A DNA stretch of 64,000 nucleotides from Mytilus galloprovincialis (Eukaryota; Mollusca; Bivalvia; Mytilida; Mytilidae), in contig NC_134843.1 of NCBI RefSeq assembly GCF_965363235.1, forward strand, positions 63,093,865 to 63,157,864. Direction: 5' to 3'. Of the stretch, positions 24,901 through 36,887 are shown piece by piece. A model generated the notes under the pieces. That model was given only the letters and a program-made list of their open reading frames with translations. It was not told where the DNA came from and made no database searches. Within the stretch, counting starts at the first letter, position 1. Each line of letters begins with the position of its first letter. The position numbers and the translations under genes are program-made.

Positions 24901-27900
24901 AAAATGTACTTTGGACAACGCTTTTACACCCCAATATAGTTATAAAAAGAAGCATGCAATACTTAAATGAAACTTGAATTGCAACTGTATTAAAATTTTA
25001 AAAATATAGCTTAAGGTTTAGCAATATTGACACTAAGGCCATTGGTTATTTGTTTGAATTGTTTCAAATTTTGTCATAAAGGATCTTTTTATAATTTGTT
25101 TTGCTCATTGTTAAAGGGCATACAATGACCTAAAGTTGCTTAAATCCACTTCATTTTGACTCGTTTGTTTCATTGGCAATCAGACCATATCTCTCCTTAT
25201 TTTACACTTAGTACTTTTAAATTGTAATATTCTATAGAAATATTTTGCACCTTTACTGAAAAGTTATTGTAGGGTAAATACAGATGCATTATATCAATAA
25301 ATTATTATCTTATGTTAGTGTACATCACTCATTATATCTTCTTGTACAATACGAAAGATCCATATCCACTGTTTAAGTTATTTTTTATTTATTTTTTTCA
25401 GGCATACTTGGAAGATTTCTATGCATTTTGTCAAGAAACAGGTGGAGCTACAGCAGATGTCATGTGTGAAGCTCTATCTGTAAGTTGTTACCATTATGAT
25501 TGACTTTATTGGGAGGAACTGCAATAAGAAATTGGCATTAAGGAGGAGCTAAAATTTAAATAATTGATTTTAGTAAGAGCAGCTCTGCATAGTTGTATCA
25601 TAGACATATGATATAATGCAAATTCTCTGTAAATATCTACAAGTTTTCTTATTCTACAAAATTGTGATGTCTGATTAATTAAAGGCCTTTTATATCTATC
25701 TAATAAGTAGGTAGTGTGATATCAATTTGTCACTTACCGTTCTAGAGTTATGCTGCTTTATAACTTGGAAAATTGCATCAAATGCTCTCAAATGGAATTT
25801 TCACGTATTACAAGCAAGCTTGAACAGGAGTATCTGTGTCCTCACATTCTCCTTTTATTATATAAATTTTGAAACTAATTTGCATTGATAATTTTTTCCA
25901 CAAGGTATGAGTCAAAAGAATTGTTTGGATCAACAAAATAGTCACCTTATAACCAATGAATGACAATTACCAAATTACCAAATATATAAAAGTAATCAGT
26001 AAACCATATACATGTATTAATTCTTTTTAATTCTAGTTTGAGGCAGACAGAAGGGCATTCATCATAACCATCAACTCCTTTGGTACAGAACTTACAAAAG
26101 ACGATAGATCCAAGCTATACCCACACTGTGGTAAGCTGTATCCAGCAGGACTGGCTAGATTAGCACTGGCTGATGACTATGACCAAGTTAGAGCAGTAGC
26201 TGATTGCTTTACTGTAAGTTGAATTGAGATGCACTACAACGATTTTGTATTGCTGCTAGCCTAATAGAGGTTTATTTAGCATTTTAAAAATTGTCTTCTT
26301 GTTGCTTTTTGAACTTTTCACTAAAATATTTGATCATTTTAAGATAAAAATGACAGTTTCTACTTTTTGTTCAAAACCAGTTCGCAAGGTTTTATTTTCA
26401 TCTTTTTGTTGTTTGTAATTCTTATCATTTGAAAAAATTAACATGTTGAAGAAATTTCCCACTTTTGAGTATTACAGATGGAACCCTAAACTCTGTGATA
26501 CAGATAAGACAAGACCCACGTTTCTCAACTTATTTAGTTAAATTGTTATAGTGGTCATACGATCATTCCTATTTGGTGTAGAATATAAATACGCTTTGAA
26601 TACTTGTAATATTATTTTGAGTTAAATTTCTGTAATATTTGTTTGGCTCCTAAAGTAATACCCAAATGCAGGCCATATTTTCCTGAACTTATCTGTTACA
26701 TGCAAAGTTTACATTTAGAAACCAAGAACATGAGAAAACATTTTCTAATGTCCATCTTACATTTTCCCAGGAATATAAAGAATTGTTTGAAGGTGCTGGA
26801 ACCAATCCAGGAGACAAAACTTTAGAAGATAAATTCTTTGAATATGAGGTACGAGTTATGTTAAAAACAATGTTAACTAGGGTCTAGACAATGTACATAA
26901 TTATGTATTAAATAACACTCAACATATATATATGCCTTAGAATTAGCTTCAAATGTAATGGAAGCTTGCACTAGAATTTATAATTTAAATCATTCAATCT
27001 GAATTTTAGAAGACAAATTCAAATAAACTTCATGTACTCCATCCTTATCTTGCTTTACTTAACCCTAAAAAAACAATCACTGTTAACAAAAACAATAATT
27101 AGTATGCTCCTGTCATAGCAGAGGGGTCATTTAAAAGTTTTACCTCTGTACTTCCATATGTCCCATAATTGGTCTCTGTTCTCTTACTTTAGTTTGCATA
27201 TACTGAATGTTATGAAACCTATACATATTGCTTATTACCACAACACACAGACTAGGGTTGAATTTTGGTGGCATCACTTTTACTGTTCTAGAGTAATACC
27301 CCTTTACCAATGGAAAAATGCTGAATTTTATGTTTCTATTCTCTTATTTAAGTTTGCCTCAACTTAATGTTATGAATCCTATACACAATGTTTTAAACCT
27401 TTTTACACAGATAGAGTTTGAACTTTGGTATCATCACTTTTAAAGTTCTTGAGTAATGTCCCTTTATAATGTTGTATGCTAGCTGGGGCATCAGCTGAGT
27501 ACCATGAACACATTTCCCATTTGTTTGATTTGATAGATTTAATATTTCTTTTCTTTCTATATACCTTTTAGAGAGATTTTGTGCTAAAAAAATTGCTGCA
27601 ATACCCTAATTGCTATCAATTTATAATTTATTTACATGAAAATTGACCAGATTCAGAGCGCAATAAAGTTCTTAAGTAATTCATATGAATAAAAGAAATG
27701 TATGGTATATCACATTGAGTCAACATTTCAGTTACACAAAAAACTGAATGAGATGTAGAGGTCAGCTTGCTGAAATATGTGTTTAAACAAATAGTTTTGT
27801 ACCCAATTCTACCAGTGAACATTTTGGGATTGTAGTTCAACTACCAATTGCATGTTTAAAATTGTTTGTATTTTGAATAATTTCAGGTGAAACTGATGAA

Positions 27901-28048
27901 GAACGCCTTCATGCAACAATTCCACTTCGGTGTGTTCTATTCCTATGTGAAACTGAAGGAACAGGAAAATCGTAACATTATCTGGATTTCAGAATGTGTA
28001 GCACAACAACACAGGGCCAAAATAGATAGTTACATTCCTATATTTTGA
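18936..28048 (+). CDS. ATP6V0D1: V-type proton ATPase subunit d (V0 sector), complete 8-exon gene
   Basis: Exons: 18936-19065, 22644-22815, 23546-23724, 24485-24564, 25402-25479, 26037-26213, 26771-26848, 27887-28048 (stop TGA). All introns are GT-AG, phases run 1,2,1,0,0,0,0, and the exons sum to 1056 bases, or 351 codons plus stop: exactly the human length. Recognisable blocks in order are [96 protein letters not shown] sequence in exon 6, [20 protein letters not shown] and the C-terminal [10 protein letters not shown]. The protein is the soluble, funnel-shaped subunit that caps the membrane c-ring on the cytosolic side of V0 and couples it to the V1 central stalk, so protons can be pumped into vacuoles, lysosomes and endosomes. 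The start was chosen because it aligns residue for residue with vertebrate proteins. Introns hold several small repeats. The d1/d2 distinction cannot be made with certainty in an invertebrate. Confidence 0.96.
19286..19822. repeat. Inverted-repeat element made of iterated palindromes (intron 1)
   Basis: The ends ATCTCCTGTAGTTGGTGATC and GATCACCAACTAGAGGAGAT are inverted copies. Each end carries several copies of a 22-bp perfect palindrome with half-site CAATACTGGTA. The centre (19440-19700) is AT-rich. It lies in intron 1 of the V-ATPase subunit d gene. Confidence 0.9.
20546..20720 (+). mobile_element. tRNA-derived SINE (intron 1)
   Basis: It has a pol III A box TGGTCTAGCGG at 20561-20571, which fits the consensus fully, and a B box GGTTCGAATCA at 20620-20630. 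The spacing suits a tRNA head. A non-tRNA body follows ('ttgcgaaagcaaatttacag...'). A (TA)n tract (20517-20534) lies upstream. The inter-box segment does not fold like a working tRNA. The 3' limit is approximate. Confidence 0.75.
21627..21680. repeat. 12-bp-stem hairpin (intron 1)
   Basis: ATTGCAATGAGT and ACTCATTGCAAT are exact complements around a 30-base loop containing 'ggggcagcccccc'. No function is inferred. Confidence 0.7.
21773..22245. other. GC-elevated island with short open frames (intron 1)
   Basis: This part of intron 1 is richer in G and C than its surroundings. It has an 83-codon frame on plus (21773-22024) that is serine-rich, and on minus two shorter frames (one near 22200-22070 starting [16 protein letters not shown], another near 21930-21810 containing [19 protein letters not shown]). 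None has convincing paired splice sites or a recognised domain. It could be a decayed coding fragment or regulatory sequence. Confidence 0.25.
23148..23366. repeat. Inverted-repeat element (intron 2)
   Basis: The termini GGGTCTAATTGGGGT and ACCCCAATGAGACCC are inverted with one mismatch. The GC-rich interior ('tcccgggtcccgc', 'cacgtgtcatgctta') has no gene. It lies in intron 2 of the V-ATPase subunit d gene. Confidence 0.75.
23926..24173. repeat. 248-bp inverted-repeat element (intron 3)
   Basis: The termini GTTCACACGTACATTTAATTC and the inverted GAATTCGAATTACGTGTGAAC are clear. The interior is full of 'ttaatgcgaa' and 'aattcaaatt' words, also in both orientations. MITE-like; no coding capacity. 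Confidence 0.85.
24815..24965. repeat. 151-bp MITE-like element (intron 4)
   Basis: TAAGTATTGAATGCTTCTTT at the left and AAAGAAGCATGCAATACTTA at the right form near-perfect 22-bp inverted ends. No coding capacity. Confidence 0.85.
25103..25198 (-). repeat. Decayed copy of the 'gaagatgtggtatgattgcc' family (intron 4)
   Basis: 'gctcattgttaaagggcatacaatgacctaaagttg...cattggcaatcagaccatatctc' parallels the better-kept copy at 57640-57955 with many substitutions. Confidence 0.6.
27140..27475. repeat. Degenerate direct duplication (intron 7)
   Basis: 'tgaatgttatgaa.cctataca...acagactagggttgaatttt' recurs about 170 bp later ('taatgttatgaatcctatacac...acagatagagtttgaacttt'). Each is followed by 'ggt..catcacttttactgttctagagtaat.cccttta'. 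Confidence 0.7.
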
Positions 28049-28296
28049 TGAGATCTGAACACAAGGGAGACAATTTTTGAAACAAAATAAATTTCAGGGG
28101 AGATAATTCAATTTTTCATCCTACATTCCTCATAATGAATGAAATTGTTTGAATAGCATGGATGTCAAAAAACAAATTATTAATTTAGAATAACTTTAAA
28201 ATAAAATATATATATAAAATATGGTTATTGAACTATATTACTTCTAAGTTGAACATTGTGATCACATGTACAATCTAACTGAAAGATACTTTTTTC

Positions 28297-28302
28297 AATA
28301 AA
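28297..28302 (+). promoter_or_regulatory. Candidate polyadenylation signal for the V-ATPase subunit d gene
   Basis: AATAAA lies 249 bases after the stop codon, followed by T-rich sequence. Another AATAAA at 29191-29196 would give a longer 3' UTR. Which is used cannot be told from sequence. Confidence 0.45.
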
Positions 28303-31006
28303 AAATTGTAAGTTATTTATTTTGTAAAGTTTTATTTATTTTTGTTTAAGGGATTTATGACTAATTGGAAAACAATCATGAAATGTTAAGAATATATCTC
28401 GATTACACAGATTGTTAATTTATCTAGTCATACTATAAGTCGATATACAATTACTCTTAAGATGAAGGTTGAGTAAATTTAGAATACATTTTATATTTAT
28501 CTGGAGAAAAACAATAGGTTATGAAAAAAACTAATTTTATAAAGTGCTATTAATGGTTTACACAAATTTTTTTGTCTGATTTAGTCATTATTTCCCTTAT
28601 AAGATACATGTGAAATAATAAAAACCATTATTGACTTTCCTGATGCATTAGAGTGTAAATATTGATATTTATTTAATCGATTAATTTGAAGAAGAAAAAA
28701 TCCTATTCAATGATTTTAAATAATTTCAATAAGTTAATTGAACTTTCTCATAGTTAAGAAATAGACATATTTGTTTGTTTGAATTCTGAATTTCTTCAGA
28801 TTCTTGTGTGTTGTCAAGAGGTTGTTCCATATGACATATGATTTAACCCACATCTTCTTTTATGTATCTAAGGTGACTGACCTTAGGTGCATAACTTGCT
28901 AGATAATGATGAATAGTTCATAGTCCTAACTTGTTTCTACAAAAACAAATCTTTATCACACATAACGCCTGTTAACATTATATTACATAATATGTAAAAG
29001 TGCTATAACAAAGATAAACACAGTATAGAAGATTTTTTTTATGAAGTGTTGTAAAAAAAAAAATATACCATAGAAATAGATGCAAGTTAGTCCATATTAT
29101 TCAGATCTTAAGAAAGAAACATTAATTTATGTGTAATGATATTAAAATGTGATATGTTCTGTTATGTAAATATTGTTGTGCATTAAAGAGAATAAATAAA
29201 TGGTCATTAAATCATTGAAATCCTGATGTCTTGATTGTCTGTTCTATCAAACTTATTGATCTGTTAGTATAAAGGGGCATTATTTATTTACTGATTCAAT
29301 GAGGTAAAATTATTTGTATTCACTTGCAAGTAAATACTACATCACAATGTTTCGTACCTTGTTTAAAAAAAAAAAACTGGCTGCTTTGCACTACCAATTC
29401 CAACATGTTTGCCACTTAAATCAACAGTTGGTCAACAGTTAATCATCAACAGTGCCTTGTATTTTGAAAATTGGCTTATCAGATTCAAATCAGATGGCAT
29501 CAGGCTGTCATACTTTTTTTCTAAAGTTTTAAACTAGAGACGATGACAAAGGAAGCCAAGTGATAGCAATAGCTCAATTACATCTCTACCAGAATATTTC
29601 ATTCTAAAGGTTTTGTTCTAATGTTTTATTGTATAACTCTATGTACCTTTGAGTATTCAGTCATGCTGAGATATAAAGAGGTTAGACTTCTCATAACTAG
29701 TTCAATCCCAACACAGGTTCAATTGTCTGTCAAATCTAGGAACCTTAACTAATAGAAAAAGAAGAAGATGTGGTATGATTGCCAATAAGACAACTCTCCA
29801 CAAGATACCAAATTGCACATGAATTAACAACTATAGGGTTCCATACTGCCTTCAACAATGATCAATTAACTACCTCATAATCCAAAAATTACAGGCTCCT
29901 ATGTTGGGATGTCTCTATTTTTGAATATAAATGCTTTTGTACAAATTTAGGTGATGGCAGATACTAATTATAGACATTCATTTAATGTTAAAAAAAGATG
30001 TGGACTTATAGATTTCTGGTTTTTATGTTGCTTTATAAATTCAGCAAGAACCTGGATTAAAAAACACAATGTAGAGCATGTAAGTCCCCATTGGTTAATG
30101 GCAGAAAATTGAGAGTGAAGTGGGTATTATACCGGTACTCAAAGTATCATCAAACTATAAGTGACTGCCTGTAAATTTGAACACAATACAATTCATCAAT
30201 ATAATGTTGCAGACAAAATATCAAATCATTCCTAAATTCTAAAAAAGATGAGTTCCACATGTACATATTTGAAATGAGAATTTTGGACAGAATGGACAGA
30301 CTCACAAGGTGATTGCACTCCACGAGTTGGGTATAGAACCAGCTGGAAAGGAATAGTAGTTCTTCTGTTATCTTAGTTGTAATGATTTTTAATAGTTGCA
30401 GGTGAGCCATCCCCAAAGATAATCAAATATATGATCTCCTTATGTATACATGCTTCTATATAAACCACTGGTGTGTGATTTAAAATCAGGAAATTTAAAC
30501 AATATCTTAAGGTTAAAAAAGAAGATCTTTGTCATGATTAAATAATTTTATTCAAGAAAAAACATGTGTATACATTTGAATACAAAAACAATGTAAAACT
30601 TTATTAAGAAAATATTGATGATTAAAAATTTTACGTATAAAACAAACCATTTCAGATATGATTTTTTTTTAACATTGCTCAAGGTGACCTCATAAAAAGC
30701 AACTAAGGCACTTCTCTTCATTTTGTTTTCTTCAAAAAACAAGTTGTATATATCTGTGTGAAGTCAAGGGAAAATGTCCAGACCACAAGACTAAATTTTA
30801 AAAAAAATATGACCGAGACATTTAAAAGGTATGGCATGCTGACTAAATGTAAATAGGAATAAAATATAACAGGTTTAAATTTCTGTATGCCTCACCTGGG
30901 TTTTTTACCCATAAAATTCATACAATGTAGTAAGAATAATTCCAATAATCTTAAAACCAAATGGAATAAATAAATAAATAACCAGATCCTCCGTAGGGCA
31001 CAGCTA
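28303..31006. other. Intergenic AT-rich stretch
   Basis: No exon was supported on either strand. It contains one dispersed repeat copy at 29757-29890 ('agaagatgtggtatgattgcc...'), listed separately, and homopolymer runs. Its left part may be 3' UTR of the V-ATPase subunit d gene. Confidence 0.5.
29757..29890 (+). repeat. Dispersed repeat, 'gaagatgtggtatgattgcc' family
   Basis: It shares its order of words (gatgtggtatgattgccaat, agacaactctccacaagata, ttaacaactata, gccttcaacaatgatca) with copies at 50112-50268 (plus) and 57640-57955 and 59800-59915 (minus). No frame; source element unknown. Confidence 0.8.
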
Positions 31007-32846
31007 TATACGACCGCAGAGGTTGAACCCTGAACAGTTGGGGCAAGTATGGACACAACATTTAAGCTGGATTCAGCTCTAAATTTGGATTGTGATTAAA
31101 TAGTTGACACAGCATAGGTTTCTGACACAGAATGAATGTGGTCTAATGAACTTAAAATATTTTTTTGCCTTTGAGCAATTCACCATGCTGTTGAATATTA
31201 ATCCTCTCAAAAAAATGTTTGAAGAAATTTTCTTTTTATTTCTGAAATCTGAAATGAGAAAAATTTAACCCCCCCCCCCCCCTTTTTTTTTCACACCCCC
31301 CTTTCCCTTTTTCTAAAACTGATCTCAATTCAAATTCCATTACAACAATAACTACTCATTTAAATACATCATAAAATATTAAAATGTAAAATAAAGTGCT
31401 TGTTATCACTGAATGGTAAAGATTGTTTTAATTTATCAGTTGGTAGTAAAAGTGAATATACATTGTATATTGTATAAAACAATGATTTAAGTTGATTCAA
31501 CTACTATTCTGGACAAAGAGAGATAACTCCAATTGAAAATTTCTTGCTATTGCACAATATTGTGCAAGTAGATATTTTTTGCTATTGCGCAATACTGTGC
31601 AATTGAAAATATTTGCTATTGCACAATACTGTGCAATTGAAGATTTCTTGCTATTGCGCAATACTGTGCAATTGAAAATTTCTTGCTATTGCACAATACT
31701 GTGCAATTGAAGATTTCTTGCTATTGCTGAATACTGTGCAATTGAAAATTTCTTGCTATTGCACAATACTTAATATAATAATTTTGGATCCTGATTTGAA
31801 CCAACTTGAAAACTGGGCCCATAATCAAAAATCTAAGTACATGTTTAGATTCAGCATATCAAAAAAGCCCAAGAATTCAATTTTTGTTAAAATCAAACTT
31901 AGTTTAATTTTGGACCCTTTGGACTTTAATGTAGACCAATTTGAAAACGGGACCAAAAATTAAGAATCTACATACACAGTTAGATTTGGCATATCAAAGA
32001 ACCCCAATTATTCAATTTTTGATGAAATCAAACAAATTTTATTTTGGACCCCGATTTGGACCAACTTGAAAACTGGGTCAATAATCAAAAATCTAAGTAC
32101 ATTTTTAGATTCAGCATATCAAAGAACCCCAAGGATTCAATTTTTATTAAAATCAAACTAAGTTTGATTTTGGACCCTTTGGACCTTAATGTAGACCAAT
32201 TTGAAAACGGGACCAAAAATTAAGAATCTACATACACAGTTAGATTCGGCATATCAAAGAACCCCAATTATTCAATTTTTGATGAAATCAAACAAAGTTC
32301 AATTTTGGACCCTTTGGGCCCCTTATTCCTAAACTGTTGGGACCAAACCTCCCAAAATCAAACCCAACCTTCCTTCTATGGTCATAAACCTTGTGTTTAA
32401 ATTTCATAGATTTCTATTCACTTATACTAAAGTTGTGGTGCGAAAACCAAGAATAATGCTTATTTGGGCCCCTAATTCCTAAACTGTTGGGACCAAAACT
32501 CCCAAAATCAATCCAAACCTTCCTTTTGTGGTCATAAACCTTGTGTTTAAATTTCATTGATTTCTATTTACTTATACTAAAGTTATTGTACGAAAACCAA
32601 GAATAATGCTTATTTGGGCCCTTTTTTGGCCCCTAATTCCTAAACTGTTGGAACCAAAACTCCTAAAATCAATCACAACCTTCCTTTTGTGGTCATAAAC
32701 CTTGTGTTAAAATTTCATAGATTTCTATTAACTTTTACTAAAGTTAGAGTGTGAAAACTAAAAGTATTCGGACGACGCAGGACGACACCGACGCCAACGT
32801 GATAGCAATATACGACGAAAAATTAAAATTTTTGCGGTCGTATAAA
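31007..32846 (-). repeat. Long TATACGACCGCA-ended repeat, inverted copy
   Basis: Reverse-oriented counterpart of 11500-13126. It begins TATACGACCGCAGAGG (the outer end of the first copy, inverted) and ends TTTTTGCGGTCGTATA. The 35-bp palindrome array is longer here (31540-31775, about seven units), as are the downstream segments repeated as 'gaccaaaa.tcccaaaatcaa.cc.aaccttcctt' (three units). The ORF crossing its right end (from 32751) is a product of repeat sequence plus AT-rich flank. Confidence 0.88.
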
Positions 32847-33764
32847 AATTATCATTCATGGGTATTAACTTGTAAAGGCTTTGCTTGTTCTGATGTTTGC
32901 TTTCACTTCTTCTCTTTGTTTATTAAAGTTTCCAAAATAATAGGAATAGATATAAAAAAAAATATGATAAATCATTCAAAGTTATTTAACAGTTTTGGTC
33001 AGAATGAACAAAAGGTTGATCTTGACATTTTAAAGATTTCTGTCCCTTTAATTTTCTATGTATCTAAATCAAATTACAAGATGATATACAAAATTTGCAT
33101 TCTACCCTGTGTTTTTTTTTTATAGCATTGTCAGCCATTTTAGTTGGCAAGCAAGTTTACAGGACACATATTTAAAAACATATTGATTCCACCTTTGAAT
33201 ATTGGACCAGTTTGGCAAAGAAGTTTCAAAGGAGAAGATTTTTTTGAAAGTTATGGAGAACAAAAGATGACTGATACAGTGATAAATAAAACTCACTTAG
33301 CCTTCCAGCCAATGTGAGCCAAAAAGGAAAAGTTTATAAATTATATCAAGCTAATAACCAAATCAATTTAAATCTACCTCTGGTTAAATAATTATTCCAA
33401 AATCAACAAATTAAACAAACAAATTTATTACAAAAGCAATGTTAAACTATACTTAAAAACACAATAGTCATCAAAAGCTTTGTCATAAATACAACAAGTC
33501 ATGTCTAGTCTAAAATCAAACAGTCAACTGCATTTTTTTATTTTTTTTATTCTTATCAATTCTTTTTTTTTCTAATTTAGAGTAGCATTAATTTATTTTT
33601 TTTCATCAATAAAAAGATATTATCGTAAATATTTCTTTGCTTAAAAATGAATGATAAATGATTAAATTGTGAAACTAGTATCTTAAAAGCTGTTGTGATT
33701 AGAACAAATTTTGGAGAAAATGAACAGATTATTATTTTTGTGTCAAGTCTGAGCTTGTTTATAA
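32847..33764. other. AT-rich noncoding stretch
   Basis: A 124-codon frame starting at 32751 inside the repeat runs into this stretch, but it has no homology I recognise and ends in a T-run. Nothing else was found. Confidence 0.45.
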
Positions 33765-34000
33765 GTAAAACATACAAGTAAACGTACAAGTAAACGTACA
33801 AGTAAATGTACAAGTAAACTTACAAGTAAATGTACAAGTAAACATACAATGTAAACATACAAGTAAACGTAAGGTAAACGTACAAGTAAACTTACAAGTA
33901 AACATACAAGTAAACGTACAAGTAAACTTACAAGTAAACATACAAGTAAACTTACAAGTAAACTTACAAGTACACTAACAAGGAAATGTACAAGTAAACA
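33765..34000. repeat. 12-bp minisatellite, about 19 units
   Basis: Units of 'acaagtaaacNt' are repeated head to tail, with the variable position cycling among g, t and a. Open frames of LLVC/LLVS/LLVR tetrapeptides on the minus strand are a by-product of the 12-bp period. Confidence 0.95.
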
Positions 34001-34504
34001 TATCAGCACTAAACAGTAAAATCATTAGAGCACCAGATGCTGATATAAACAAATAATAACAAGTTATCAAAAACATTCATGTTATTTACAATGTTTACAA
34101 AAAATACAGTTAATTCAAAAACAAAAGAAACAAAAGTACACTCAATAAAATCAAATATACCAGTTACTGTATAAAAATACAAATCCTTTTTGAGGGACCA
34201 TTAACTCAAAACATAATGATATTTATTTTTGTAGCACCAGATATGCATTTCTACAATTACTCAAATTTGTTTTGTCATGTTCAAAGTTGAGTATATTCTA
34301 ATTGAAGTCTGAAGATAAAAAATAATAAGACTTCTAAAAACTTCCCACTTCTGTCAATAACAGAACATTTTTTTTTATCATAACAACTGAAATGTATAAA
34401 TGACTGTACAGCACAAACAACATACTAAAATAGATATCTTCAATCAGTGCTGTTGCACAAATCTTTAGACTTCAATATATGGTATATGCACTTTTTGTAT
34501 GTAT

Positions 34505-35060
34505 ATATGTAACACTCAGAAACGTGTCCTTCCCCCCAAACGTGTCCGATTCCCCCAAACGTGTCCATATTGACGTCACTGAACTGCAAAACATGTCTAG
34601 TTAAAAACATCGCCAAAGCGTGTGATTTGTATAAACGCCCAAACGTGTCCATTTCTCAACAAACCCCAAACGTGTCCAATCCCAAAAACGTGTCCATATC
34701 AAGCGTTATTTGGTTTTTGCTATTCCATTAACGTACACTAATTTTACCATTTCATTAAAAATATAGATAAGGTACTTTTTTAAACCGGCCGAAAAAACTG
34801 GGTAAAAGTTGGGGCGTCATTTCGGCTATGTCGTATGTAAATTGTAAGCAAACATGTTTAGTTAAACTCTACAGTTAACGGATGAAAGTGTCCCTTTCTC
34901 TGCACATTAAAATTTGTATGTTCTCTTTAAATATTGTCCCCCAAACGTGCCTATGTTGACGTCACTGAACTGCAAAAGATGTCTAGATCAAAACATCGCC
35001 AAAGCGTGTGATTTGTATAAACGCCCAAACGTGTCCATTTCTCAACTAACCCAAAACGGT
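34505..35060. repeat. 'cccaaacgtgtcc' cluster with a duplicated 130-bp segment
   Basis: The word 'ccaaacgtgtcc' occurs at least six times. A segment containing 'tgacgtcactgaactgcaaaa', 'atgtctag', 'aaaacatcgccaaagcgtgtga' and 'acgcccaaacgtgtccattt' occurs at 34535-34670 and again at 34935-35050. Each copy carries the full palindrome TGACGTCA (34571-34578; 34957-34964), the CRE/CREB-ATF consensus. Confidence 0.8.
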
Positions 35061-35164
35061 AAACTGTACAGTTAACGGGTCAAAAAAGAGGGACGAAAGA
35101 TACTAGAGGGACAGTCAAACTGATGAATCGAAAATTAACTGACAACGCCATGTCCCTTTCTCTG

Positions 35165-35520
35165 CACATTACAATTTATATCGTGAAACACCGGCAACTG
35201 GACAACCAACAATCTCAAGTAAATTTGTACAGTACAAATGTAAACTGCAATTAAAAACTTGTAAACTTTGTTCTCTCTAATAAGCATGAAATACTGGCAA
35301 CTGGACAATACGCAATCAACAATCTAAATATTAATTTAAACAGTATAGAACAGTAAAAACATTAAAACATGTATGTTCTCTCTAAATATGCATGAAATAC
35401 TTGCAACTGGAAATACGCCACCAACAGTCTAAAGTTAATTTATACGACAAATGTAAAACTATTTCGCTCTAAATATGCATAGAGTACTTGCAACTGGAGA
35501 ATACGCTATCAATAGTCCTG
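35165..35520. repeat. Degenerate array of about 100-110-bp units
   Basis: 'gcatgaaatact.gcaactgga.aatacgc.atcaacaatct' recurs near 35180, 35287, 35389 and 35470, with a further relic at 35985. Similar single words occur at 5765, 48390 and 58205, so the unit comes from a dispersed family. Confidence 0.7.
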
Positions 35521-36296
35521 TAATAGTCAAAGTTGTGACTGAGTGCGGAAATATGAAGATAGATAGATAGTCTAGAAAGTTAATTTATACAGTACAAATT
35601 AAATTTGCAATTACGGTAATTACTAATAACCGGCGTTTTTTCATAACATTTATATTGATAAAAAGAATCTATAAAATCAATGCAAGAAATATTTGGCACT
35701 GGAAGTTATGTCTCTTGATCGTGTGTCTTTTATGATGCTGGAAACCTAAAATTTATGAAAAAACGGATAACTAGTTTATGATTTGATGAGTTTTTGAAAT
35801 GCACACAAATTCAGATGGAGAACTAGTAACAAAAGTGAAAAAAAAAATGCTGCTTAACGCCCGCCATGCAATATTCGGATAAATATAAAAAGCATCATCG
35901 GAGTTTATAAGTACAAAATAATTTACAAAGTTACCGATTAATTCAACTCTATAATTATTCAGTGTAGGTTCGCTCTAAATGAGTATGAAATACTTGCAAC
36001 TGAACAATAAGTAATTTCAGTCAAAAGATAATTAACAATTACAGATTAAATTTGGAATTATGATATTCATTTAAAACTTACATTCAATTAGCTAAAGCTA
36101 ATAAATAATCAAAGAGCAGAATGCTCTGAGGGATACGATTGCCATATAGTTTTCATTGACACATATATAGCAGTTCTGCCAACTTTTCATTAAGCAAATT
36201 CGTGAGATTTGGCCAAAAAGAGGAAAAAATTGATCCAAAGATACTGCTGCAAAAAAGCATGAACATGCGTGAGTCTCACGCATTTTTGGCAGCCCT

Positions 36297-36442
36297 GGCC
36301 TTGATAGTCCAAATAATTATGACGTCTTGAAAGGCTATTATATTTTTTTTCTTTGACGCTTTATTTCGACGTCGAAGTAAGGCGTCAAAGACAAAAAAAT
36401 ATGATAGCCTTCCAAGACGTCATAATTATTTGGACTATGGCC
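36297..36442. repeat. 146-bp near-perfect palindrome (MITE-like)
   Basis: Arms of about 70 bp ('atagtccaaataattatgac' at the left and its complement at the right) meet at the centre 'ttcgacgtcgaa' with only a few mismatches. No spacer and no coding capacity. Confidence 0.9.
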
Positions 36443-36887
36443 TTGAAGGCATAAAACTTTGCTCAGTGCTTGGAGCACAAAAATCATGCTCGAAACAAGA
36501 AATCAAGCAATTTCATTGGTTGACTTTTTAGTATGAGTACAAAAAAACTGACTAGAAAGTTTTATGACCGCAAGGCCTGGTACAGCTGGATAGTATTATT
36601 TTCAAAACTAATTCAACTGCACATGCAAAGGTAATATAAATCTGAATAGTCACTCAACTTTAAAAATAGCTAATCCCGGATACAAGTGTAGGAGCAATGT
36701 ACTAATTGTGTTTTATTTGTGTGCTATCAATTCCAAGTTTACTTTCCACAGCAGTCACTGGGAGAGAGAGAAGGTATTTCACTTCATAGTTCGAGATTAC
36801 TCTGATGTCCGACGGCTGATTTGCCAGACAAGCTGGGACCATGGGGGACTTTTATGCTAGTATACTTAAATTACAAACTTAAATAGT

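Noticed and set aside
32751-33125. 124-codon plus-strand ORF
   Set aside because: It starts inside the TATACGACCGCA repeat and runs through AT-rich flank; no domain and no splice sites.
33765-34000. CRISPR-like array
   Set aside because: Units are 12 bp, head to tail without spacers; the genome is eukaryotic.
33743-34009. Minus-strand ORFs rich in LLV/TCTF repeats
   Set aside because: They are produced by the 12-bp tandem array, whose period keeps all frames open.
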